64,000 nucleotides of DNA from Timema cristinae. Taxonomy: Eukaryota; Arthropoda; Insecta; Phasmatodea; Timematidae. The translations under genes and the position numbers were made by a program. Under the pieces are notes generated by a model. That model searched no databases and had not been told where the DNA came from. It saw nothing but the letters and a program-made list of their open reading frames with translations. The stretch lies in contig JBCFYV010000100.1 of NCBI GenBank assembly GCA_039000515.1, positions 29,810,421-29,874,420 on the forward strand, written 5' to 3'. Position 1 is the first letter of the stretch. Every line of letters begins with the position of its first letter. Below are positions 55,915 through 64,000 of the stretch, one piece after another.

Positions 55915-56285
55915 TGTCGTTTTTGGGGGTTAGGGTATTTTGTTACTAATTAGTTTAAGCCATGAGTATAGTTAATGAAATGTGTGATGGCGTCAGTTGG
56001 TTCAAGGAATCTGACGCCATTTGCGCGATTCAATACGACATTAAGTGATTACCAAACACAGGCACAGGACCAATTTCATTAATCACATTCAGATTATCGA
56101 ATCGTACGAACCCCATACACAACTACGCCTAAATAAATGAGTGAAGAGTTATCTTTGGCATGTGACTAACCCAGCCGTCTGTTACAAAGCAATGATGCGT
56201 TGAGCATGTCCTGATTTTGATTCTTATGTTAAACCTGTCGTTTGGCAATATTAGGAGTGTCAATCAATCAACACCCTGTGATCCG
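55915..56285. other. Unassigned stretch
   Basis: 'gcgtcagttggttcaaggaa' and 'ctgacgccatttgcgcgatt' form a weak inverted pair (GGCGTCAG/CTGACGCC) at about 55988-56020. Nothing else seen. Confidence 0.35.
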
Positions 56286-56522
56286 CTTCGATGGCCGCAT
56301 AGTCTAATGTGCTACTTTTGTAGAAGACTAGACTGCCGAGAACGGGGAGATAGAGGTTCGAATCTCAGTCGAGTGAACTGGGTGTGGTTTTTCCTCAATG
56401 GTTTTATACTCTCCCTCTAAGGAAAAGCGGGTACCCTTCTCCTAAATTCAACCTTCAATCCCAAACACATTAGCACAATTAGTATATAGGCGTATAACCT
56501 AAACTGGTGGTAAAATGCAGTG
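56286..56522 (+). repeat. SINE family B, full-length
   Basis: Head 'cttcgatggccgcatagtct', box B 'aggttcgaatctcagtcgag', tail 'ggcgtataacctaaactggt'. The tail hairpin is decayed. The 67-codon frame is SINE-derived. Confidence 0.85.
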
Positions 56523-56574
56523 CTCAAAAAAAACTATTTAAATTTATATTGGTGATCAAGCTTGGTAATACGGT

Positions 56575-56770
56575 CGCATTATACTTAATTTCTGGTGATC
56601 ATAAGATTGGGGTTCAAATACAATTCTTATTTACTAAGGGTGTTTTTACCTTAAAGTGTTACCACTCTCCTTCAACGCAAATTTCGGTACATTTCTTTAA
56701 ACAATTATAACTTCCCCATTCTATCCAAACAAGTGTAAATATATATGTAGCCTAAGCGGGTAGTAAGACA
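56575..56770 (+). repeat. SINE family B 3' part, diverged
   Basis: From box B 'ggggttcaaatacaattctt' through 'tccttcaacgcaaatttcgg' to 'gtagcctaagcgggtagtaa'. The head is not recognisable. Confidence 0.65.
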
Positions 56771-57001
56771 AAAACAAACTATTTATTTAATAAAAACACA
56801 CCTGAAGATATATGTTTCATAGATGCAAAGTTTTCAATTGAGATATGCTGTCAAATTGGACCAGGAATTTGACTAGGAGATAGTTTTATATTTGTTCGAT
56901 TTACGCCGTCCTTTACCCCCCATAAAGATTTTTTAAATATATATTTGTTATTGTATAATATTGTGATTCTATTTTTAGTATTACTCATTTTATTAGACTA
57001 G

Positions 57002-57002
<1 letters not shown>

Positions 57003-57048
<46 letters not shown>

Positions 57049-57328
57049 GCACCGCATCTTACTATCTGTTCGGGTTATACGCACTTACGCTAATGTGTAA
57101 TTGTAGGGTGATTGTGAAATGAAATTGAGGACCTATAGTTTAACGTGGGATCCGAACCACTGTGGAGATCTGGCATTCCCCATATTCACAAGTTGTGATT
57201 AATACACGTCTTGTCAGAGGTGAAGGAAGGGTTTGGCAATCGGATAAATCTGTGCCTTGAGCGGGGATTGAACCCCGTACCCTAAACACAGAAGTCTGAC
57301 ACCTAATACCTTGACCATCAGGTCACCA
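57003..57328 (-). repeat. SINE family A, full-length, subfamily with insertion
   Basis: A long (ATT)n and the tail are at left, the head 'ggtgacctgatggtcaaggt' at right. Inside, 'cacaagttgtgattaataca' replaces the usual 'cacaagatgtcttg', as in the copy at 8088. No clean target duplication found. Confidence 0.9.
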
Positions 57329-57427
57329 TTGGGCTAGAAACAATAGTACAAACAACTACAACTGGTTGGACATCAACAACGTTCCTACTTGGATTTAAAC
57401 CTTATCCTCCTGGTTTAGAGTCGAGAG

Positions 57428-57693
57428 AGGTGACCTGGTGGTCTAGGGGTAAGGTGTCAGACTTCTATGCTGGCGGCCGGGGTTCAATACTCGGTCCCGG
57501 CAAAGATTTATCTGATTACCAAACCCTTCCTTCACCTCTGACAAGACATCTTGTGAATGTGTGGAATTCCAGGCCTCCACCGTGGTTCGGAACCCACGTT
57601 AAACTGTAGGTCCTTCATTTCATCTCACAATCACCTTACCATTACACATTAGCGTAAGTGCGTATAACCCGAATGGGTAGTAAGACGCGGTAC

Positions 57694-57735
<42 letters not shown>
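57428..57735 (+). repeat. SINE family A, full-length, exact target duplication
   Basis: 'tagagtcgagag' is duplicated exactly at 57416-57427 and 57736-57747. Box A 'tggtctaggggtaaggtg', box B 'gggttcaatact', tail 'gcgtataacccgaatgggta' and (TAA)n of about 40 bases. Confidence 0.97.
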
Positions 57736-57737
<2 letters not shown>

Positions 57738-57747
57738 GAGTCGAGAG

Positions 57748-58207
57748 CTCAAACAACTACAGTGACCTTGTTGGCTACAAGTGTAGCTGTAAACGAATTA
57801 TTACCCATAAATGTGCTACATTATAAGCAAGAATAAAATAAACAAAGCGCCACTAAACACATCACCACATGTTATCAAATGTTAGATTAGGTTAAGTGCA
57901 CACGAGGGATTAACAGCTTTGACACAGTATTTATTATATTATACACAACAGTAAGCCCTTGCTTGGCTTATCTCACTTGTTGATATCATAGTATACTTCT
58001 CGGTAAACCGCTCGAATATATAACGTTCATCGCACGCCACTGTGAAGGCTTGATTAAGTAAAGCACGCAAGTTACAAGCAGTCACGAAAAAATGTTAATT
58101 AATAAATTATCACACCTACAAAAATTAATAAATAACTTTAAATAGGTTGATTTATTATCTCTAAATAATCACCCACGACAGTACGATTTGGATGGCAAAG
58201 GAACATT
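57748..58207. other. Unassigned stretch between two family A SINEs
   Basis: Nothing recognised. Confidence 0.4.
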
Positions 58208-58220
58208 CTTTAAAGATATA

Positions 58221-58514
58221 TTATTATTATTATTATTATTATAACTATTAGCACCGCGTCTTACTACCCGTTCGGGTTATACACACTTACGCTAACGTGT
58301 AATGGTAGGGTGATTGTGAGATGAAATGAAGGACCTACAGTTTAACGTGGAATCCGAACCACGGCGGAGGCCTGGCATTCCCAAATTTACAAGATGTCTT
58401 GTCATAGGTGAAGGAAGGGTTTGGTAATCAAATAAATCTGTGCCGGGACCGAGGATTGAACCCCGGCCACCAGCACAGAAGTCTGACAGCTTACCCCTAG
58501 ACCGCCAGGTCATC
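58221..58514 (-). repeat. SINE family A, full-length, exact target duplication
   Basis: 'ctttaaagatata' is duplicated at 58208-58220 and 58515-58527 (13 bp, exact). Head 'atgacctggcggtctagggg' at right, tail and (ATT)n at left. The 73-codon minus-strand frame is SINE. Confidence 0.97.
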
Positions 58515-58643
58515 CTTTAAAGATATAAAAGTTACTAAACATTAAATACACAATTCAATATACAATTTACATAATTATTCGTCAAGTAATGTGACCTGCA
58601 ACTGCCATTGTTGAAAGATAGTAATAATAACTATAAGATTATC

Positions 58644-58888
58644 GTAAGGTGTCAGACTTCTGTGCTGGCGGCCGGGGTTCAATCCTCGGTCCCGGCAAAG
58701 ATTTATCTGATTTCCAAACCCTTCCTTCACCACTGACAAGACATCTTGTGAATGTGTGGAATTCCAGGCCTCCACCGTGGTTCGGAACCCACGTTAAACT
58801 GTAGGTCCTCCATTTCATCTCACAATCACCCTACCATTACACATTACCGTAAGTGCGTATAACCCGAAAGGGTAGTAAGACGCGGTGC

Positions 58889-58924
<36 letters not shown>
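58644..58924 (+). repeat. SINE family A, slightly 5'-truncated, exact target duplication
   Basis: It starts inside box A at 'gtaaggtgtcagacttctgt' and ends in (TAA)n. 'tataagattatc' is duplicated at 58632-58643 and 58925-58936, so the truncation happened at insertion. Confidence 0.97.
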
Positions 58925-58926
<2 letters not shown>

Positions 58927-58936
58927 TAAGATTATC

Positions 58937-59220
58937 AAGGGCACACACAACATTTTTCTTCAGGGTGGTAGATGGGGGGTGAACTGGGAGTCCCCACCGG
59001 GAAAATTTATTAAATTGAACCCTCAAAAGACGCTTTTTAAGGCAATCCTTATCCCCTGAAATGAAGAGAATGTTTCAAATTCATTCAAATTCGTGGGTGG
59101 ACAATTGACCATGACAATTTTGATGGTGAATGCTGTTGGAATTTCTCACGCATGCGCCAAACTATCAACCCTAAAGCTATCAGTTGACCTGGTTGCGGGC
59201 GCTAGTGATTAGTTTATTAG
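58937..59220. other. Unassigned stretch
   Basis: Slightly less AT-rich; nothing recognised. Confidence 0.35.
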
Positions 59221-59230
59221 TTACATTCTA

Positions 59231-59400
59231 TTACTATTATTAGCACCGCGTCTTACTACCCATTCGGGCTATACGCACTTACGCTAGTGTGTAATGGTAG
59301 GGTGATAGTGAGATGAAATGAAGGACCTACAGTTTAACGTGGAATCCGAACCACGGTGGAGGCCTGGCATTCCCCACATTCACAAGATGTCTTGTCAGAG
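59231..59400 (-). repeat. SINE family A, head-less insertion with target duplication
   Basis: Tail and body only; it stops at 'caagatgtcttgtcagag', missing the tRNA head. 'ttacattcta' at 59221-59230 and 59401-59410 shows that the headless form is an original insertion. Confidence 0.95.
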
Positions 59401-59410
59401 TTACATTCTA

Positions 59411-59750
59411 TATATCTCTGTTTGTTGTGCGGGGTCAACTGATTTAGAGCTAGCTAGGAATACTGTTGGGTGGGATTAGCTTACTCCTAATTTCTATACA
59501 ACCTCAAAATCTCAGGGGGCAATTGCCCCCACATGCCCCCCCGCGGGGGCCCCTTAGAGTAATACTTATAGTATAGAGTAAAATATAACCAAAAAGTGTG
59601 TATTTTCTAAAAGTTCCTTTTTATCAGCATCTTACTTAAGTTAGATAGCTATGACCATATTTTCTTATGAATGGAAATAATTCAAAGCTAGAAAAAATTA
59701 CTAAATTACTTTAATGTAAACTTATGTCAAGTCATTTTATTTGGAGCTGC
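59411..59750. other. Unassigned stretch
   Basis: A C/G-rich patch 'gcccccacatgcccccccgc' at 59526-59545. Otherwise AT-rich and unassigned. Confidence 0.35.
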
Positions 59751-60184
59751 CACTTTTGATAGCTGTTATCAATACCATTAAAAATAACACTGATAATTTA
59801 ACAAATTGTTACCAAAATTTAACCCAACTAGATATGTTTTAATTTTCTAAAAGGTGTTTCAAATATCAATTTGTAAGATTATCATGGTAAAGATAATGTA
59901 ACACTTTATGTTTGGTTAAATTTTGGTAACAATTTGTTAAATTATCAGTGTTATTTTTATAAGTATTGATAACAGCTTCAAATAATATGACTTGACGTAT
60001 GTTTACATTAAAGCAAATTTATTAACTTTTGATAGCTGTTATCAATACTTATAAAAATAACACTGATAATTTAACAAATTGTTATCAAAATTTAACCCAG
60101 CTAAATATGTTTTAATTTTCTAAAAGGTGTTTCAAATATCAATTTGTAATATTATCAAGGTAACGGTAATGTAACACTTTATGT
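59751..60184. repeat. Direct-inverted-direct triple repeat
   Basis: Unit 1 (59753-59912, from 'ttttgatagctgttatcaat' to 'gtaacactttatgtttgg') is repeated directly at 60025-60184 with few changes. Between them, 59915-60022 is an inverted copy of the first part ('ggttaaattttggtaacaat' to 'gataacagct'). The result is a strong fold-back structure. No coding frame is present. Confidence 0.9.
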
Positions 60185-60579
60185 TGGAATTGTGATATTG
60201 TTTGGTCGGTTAACCTCATGAAGAGGGTGAGAGAAAATTAATGGCAAGATGAATGTCAATGACAAAGATTTTGGAAATCACACGTATTTTTGCTATATTA
60301 TTATTATAAATCCACATTTTACTTCAAACTATAGTTAACGTGACTATAATAAAAGTATATTTAAATATATACGCTTTAGGTGAGGATGTTGGGAAGGCGA
60401 TAAATAGCCAGTGTGTGTGCTGTTTTTATCTCAAAATAAAAACAATATTGTTTTAGTACAAAATAAGAGTTTAATTTTCTTCACATGGTGAATATATTGT
60501 AGTTGATTATCTGTAATGAGCATAGTAGCATTAATTGCCAAACTTTTTAAATGAAGAGAATATTTTTTCTTTAAATTCT
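60185..60579. other. AT-rich stretch, nothing recognised
   Basis: No supported feature. Confidence 0.4.
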
Positions 60580-60800
60580 AGGACACGCCTGAAAGATATT
60601 AAAGAACTGTTGAAATCACCGTGTGAAGAAAAATAAAATCTATGTTTGTACTGAGGAATTATTTGAATTTATTTTGAACAAAAAAAGTGTTTGGATATTT
60701 AAAAAAACTGCAAAAATACTGCCATTAACTCGTACTACATACAGCCTAGCTTTAAAGACACTTCTAAAAATTAGGTCAGTTTGAGAATAATAACTATACC
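60580..60800 (+). repeat. Unclassified interspersed repeat G, copy 3
   Basis: 'aggacacgcctgaaagatat', 'gaagaaaaataaaatctatg', 'aactgcaaaaatactgccat' and 'taactcgtactacatacag' are collinear with copy 1 at 25764-26000. The minus-strand 60-codon frame is not conserved. Confidence 0.55.
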
Positions 60801-60826
60801 CTGATTTTGGTAGGAAGGACATTCTT

Positions 60827-60890
60827 TAAGGCCTTTTTCCTTACCAGATTATTACTAAATAGTAATATTCTTCTAGGAAAAAAGGCCTTT
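60827..60890. repeat. Hairpin, about 26 bp arms
   Basis: 'aaggcctttttcct' and 'attattacta' are mirrored by 'tagtaatatt' and 'aggaaaaaaggcctt', with a tiny loop. It directly follows repeat G copy 3. Confidence 0.8.
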
Positions 60891-60959
60891 CAGATGGTCC
60901 TTTCAACCAAAATCCTACTAGAATATCAATTACAATGTATGACGATGTATTCAGAATAT

Positions 60960-61170
60960 GTTTGTGAAAGATAGTTTTTTACAACACATCTCCCTACCCC
61001 TTCAGGCCATGGCCATAAGTATTCATTTTACTATTGTATTATTGGAAGGAAAAAGATAGAATCTAGAGTTAATGTAGTCACATTTGTTTGGAGATAGAGG
61101 GGTAAAACATTGAAGAAAATTCTTTTTGATACACCCAGCTGGGAATTTAACACTAATTTCAACATCACCG
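60960..61170 (-). repeat. Degenerate SINE family B
   Basis: Minus-strand landmarks 'tctccctaccccttcaggcc' (tail), 'agtcacatttgtttggagat' (body) and 'cacccagctgggaatttaac' (box B side) survive. Strongly decayed. Confidence 0.5.
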
Positions 61171-61204
61171 GAAAATTATACTTAAGTAGTTTGACATTTA
61201 TATC

Positions 61205-61526
61205 GCATGCCGTTGAACTCGGTGGTCTCGAGATAAAGTGCTGCTCCAGGACTCAATGTCCATGGGTTTAAACCCAGCTGAGGTCAACGGATTCTTCTTG
61301 AGCGATACAAATCCGTAGCACAACTTTCTTCGGAGGGTAAGTAAAGTCATTGGTCCCTTGTTGATTGTGTCTTGTAAGAGAACCCTGGAAGGATTGTTAA
61401 TATACTTTTCCCAGAAAAATTGGTAGGTCCTTTCACTCTCGCTCATAGACATTCTTGTATGCTGATAAAATCAATATGTAAGAAAGTGCACGTTAAATAC
61501 CTCAAATAAAAAAATATAAAAACATA
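61205..61526 (+). repeat. SINE family C, best head
   Basis: tRNA-like head 'gttgaactcggtggtctcga' with box B 'gggtttaaacccagctga', then 'caacggattcttcttgagcg', 'ttgattgtgtcttgtaagag', 'cccagaaaaattggtaggtc' and the end 'gtgcacgttaaatacctcaa' with an A-rich tail. About 320 bp. The 84-codon minus frame is its shadow. Confidence 0.85.
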
Positions 61527-62189
61527 CCACATGCTCACCAGACATGGGTGCAGTTAATAGCAATTTCAATCAATAATGACTAAGGAATTAATAAATAAAT
61601 ATTAAAATAGTATCGTCAATAGCTGTTTAGTTTAATAAAAATCATCTTTATTAGCTAAACATGGCTATGTTTGAAAGTAACAAAATGTGAATAATTTTTT
61701 TTTTAATCTGAAAGTCCTACGTTTTTAGCAAACTTTTAGATCCAAAATAAACTTTTTTTATTTGTAAGCTTTTGAAAAGATCTTCACGGAAATAATTGTT
61801 TCCATAATTTTGTTGAACGTTTACAAATAAACTTAGGAGTTTATTCAACGAGAGCTGTTCTTTATCGGTTTAAAAAAAATAATTAAATAACCAGTGTTTA
61901 GAAAGAGTAACTGGTTGCCATGGTTTAGTTCAGAGAGAGAACCATCGACTAAAGTTTTAGTGGGTACTAGTTCGATTCCATCATGGGACTTACATTAAAT
62001 ATGTGTTTTATATGAGGTCAGGCTATTACACGCCTTCACGAAGGTCCGTTGATATATTACCCCGCCAATGTAAGCTGGGGCTCACATGCGCATTATCATA
62101 AAGTGGATCAGCAGCGTTATGTTGACCATCTTACTTACATTACATTATCGTCTGGTGTTCTGTGATAGTGATTTAAAATGAGTGCTCTC
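61527..62189. other. Stretch with one singleton tRNA-headed segment
   Basis: 'gggtactagttcgattccat' near 61962 is a box B-like word, following 'tggtttagttcagagagag'. A SINE family represented once is possible. Otherwise AT-rich. Confidence 0.4.
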
Positions 62190-62705
62190 ATCTGTTTAGA
62201 GGTTCGTAGGGTCTTATGGTTTTTGTTAGCGGAAAACCTTAGCTTTGCAGAAAGTTACCGTCGGATTTGCAAGGTTTCCGTGCCTGATATAATGAAACAA
62301 TGGGTCCATTTAAGAAGGTCGCACTAATGATCACGATAAAGAGCGCAGTGTTCGACCAAATGGTGTGACTGAAAACTTGGTGGAACAGGTGAGCACCTAG
62401 ATTCGTAAGAATAGTAGTTTAACAATTACGGAACTTTCTTTTGAATTTCCAGGTTTCACGTTCATTCATTCATGAAATAATGACAGAAAAGCTAGGCTTC
62501 AAGAAACTTTATGTCATATGGATCCCCAAAATGTTGACTTAGGCACACAAACAGAAATGCTCAAATGTTTTTGCAGGGGTTTGAAAATGAAGGAGATGAA
62601 CTTTTTTCCCCATAGCATGGCTGCTGATGAGACTTGTATTTTGTACACGAATTTTGAGGGGAAACATCACTAGATATAGCGGCTCCATTTAAACATCCCC
62701 CAAGG

Positions 62706-63287
62706 CAAGAATGTCAAAATTGTTGTCCACGGGCGTGGCCTATGGACCCTTTAATGACCCAACATAAAATATGGCTAATTCGTATTTTTATAACCGTTGT
62801 AAGAATACAACATTTGAGATTATGACCTTTGGAAATTGGTCATTATTTGGGGAAATCTAACAAGTGAAGCTGGTTTACAAAATTTTATCCATTACTCACC
62901 AAAGACCGCGTTCCGAAAATAGTTAAATTTGCGCAACGAATATGGGCAATATTTGTCAGCGTATAGATGTTTTTTTTCGCTCATGTTAAGGAACAAATAC
63001 CCAAGCAATCACATTTACACATTTATACTCTATTTTGAACGTGACGTTAACAAGAGATCTAAAGCCACGCACACACTTGATACAAATAAAAAGCTTTAAA
63101 TTTTTTGTATAAAAAAGAAGAATAAGTTTTAGTATTTTATGTAATCTTAATTTTGCTTTTGTTATCATAGGAATTTTAAAACTGATATTTTTCCATTTAA
63201 GATGGTGATTTTCTGAAATGTGGGCCCCTAGTAATTTTCAATGCTCAATATGGTAGCCCTTATAGTCAAACGAGTTTGACACGCCTG
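62706..63287. mobile_element. hAT-like insertion inside the mariner pseudogene
   Basis: The right end reads outward as 'caggcgtgtcaaactcgttt', a common hAT terminus. The left end 'caagaatgtcaaaattgttg' matches it imperfectly. 'ccccaagg' (62698-62705) and 'ccctaaga' (63288-63295) would be an 8 bp duplication with two differences, the size expected for hAT. It is about 580 bp and non-coding. The left boundary is less certain because the mariner sequence there is similar. Confidence 0.65.
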
Positions 63288-63532
63288 CCCTAAGACATAA
63301 AAGTTGAAAAATGTGCGCTCCGCCAAAAAAATCATGACCATTGTGTCTTTTGGGGGGAGGGATTGAAGTGTGCCTTGCTTGTTGAGTTTCTCAAACAAGG
63401 AACAATTATCAATGCCGCAGAACAAGAGACGTGGAATGATTACATCGGATATTCTTATTTTGCATGACAATGTTCGAGTCCACACTGCAAATAAAGCTGT
63501 TCAACAGATTCAGCAGTTCGGTAGGGGGTGGA

Positions 63533-63544
63533 GGGGGGGGGGGG
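63533..63544 (+). repeat. Poly-G run inside the mariner relic
   Basis: Twelve G follow 'gtagggggtgga' within the degraded transposase region, an expansion not expected from the coding ancestor. Confidence 0.9.
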
Positions 63545-64000
63545 TGAAATGATGGACCACCCACCCTAAAACCCACGCCTCGCTCCAAGCGACTACCACT
63601 TGTTTTCGCACATAAAACCGTGGTTGCCCTCTCAGCGTTTTGCAGAAGACTAGAAACTAAAGAATCGTTTGAATTAACGGCTCAAATTACCAGCGGTGGA
63701 TTTTTTTTTTAAATAGGTATAAAAATCTTGGTACCAAGATATCGATAATGTCTCGAAGTTAATGAAGACTATTTGGGAAAATAAATTATATATAATGTAT
63801 GCATTTTTAGCTCGAAATAAAACGTTTCAATCTCTACCAGACTTTTTTTTTTCACATCATCGGAACTTACTTTGTTTACGCGCTACTTACATATATACTA
63901 AAATAAAGTCGTTGTGTTTGGCTACTTTCTCTGTGCTTCGTTAGGTTAATTTATTTTGTGCCGATATATAATTATTATTATCTTATATTGATTTTCACTA

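Larger units (their letters stand above)
62190..63870 (+). pseudogene. Mariner-family transposase, decayed and split
   Basis: The N-terminal helix-turn-helix part begins near 62195 ('EVRRVLWFLLAENLSFAESY', 'RRICKVSVPDIM'). A frameshifted middle at 62380-62480 still shows 'TELSFEFPG'-type sequence and 'SFMK'. The block at 62560-62705 gives 'FENEGDELF', then 'ADETCILYT'-like sequence where the first catalytic Asp should sit. After an interruption the frame resumes near 63289 ('KKIMTIVSFGGR'), then 'NKRRGMITSDILILHDNVR' (63421-63477, the second catalytic Asp in 'LHDN'), then a region corresponding to 'DHPP.SPDLAPSDYHLF' near 63553-63610. The C-terminal part reaches about 63870 ('VPRY'-like then 'FLARNKTF'). 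Many stops and frameshifts; not functional. TIRs not found. Confidence 0.9.

Overview
This is a gene-poor, AT-rich, repeat-dense stretch of eukaryotic nuclear DNA. It probably comes from an arthropod, plausibly an insect. The pointers are a mariner transposase relic, Helitron relics with the A|TC...CTAG|T termini common in insects, a short (TTAGG)n-like run, and several tRNA-derived SINE families. None of these fixes a species. I find no bacterial operon, CRISPR array, rRNA gene or complete tRNA gene, and no complete protein-coding gene.

SINEs dominate the window. Family A (about 300 bp; head 'cctggtggtctaggggtaag', box B 'gggttcaatcc') and family B (about 240 bp; tRNA-Leu/Ser-like head, box B 'ggttcgaatctc') have unrelated heads and bodies. 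Both end in the same 3' module, a short stem-loop around 'acccgaacgggt', followed by (TAA)n. At least ten A copies and more than twenty-five B copies or fragments occur on both strands, several with clear 9-13 bp target-site duplications. Families C, D and E are smaller tRNA-headed SINEs with two to four copies each. Nesting gives a relative age order: A and D have inserted into B, and A into a hAT-like element.

DNA transposons and their relics: a 1.58 kb PIF/Harbinger-like element (5304-6878, TTA duplication) with a Tc1/mariner-type MITE inside it, a second copy of that MITE at 30741-30966, a fold-back element at 9373-9742, a hAT-like element at 23974-24702, two adjacent Helitrons at 50750-52066, and a decayed mariner transposase at 62190-63870 split by a hAT-like insertion. 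LINE relics: a reverse-transcriptase C-terminal fragment at 27640-28240, a related minus-strand fragment at 18051-18663 whose coding end has expanded into a 45-46 bp tandem repeat, and a third LINE 3' end at 52769-53275. The third one has an inverted duplicate and runs directly into a 0.9 kb (TATG)n microsatellite.

Host coding potential is minimal. The best candidate is a cysteine-rich open frame at 22679-23036 with plausible splice sites (exon 22695-22960). Weaker exon-like candidates lie near 28944-29069 and 40514-40930. Most other open frames are repeat translations or microsatellite frames. The rest is AT-rich sequence, probably intergenic or intronic, in which I recognise nothing specific.
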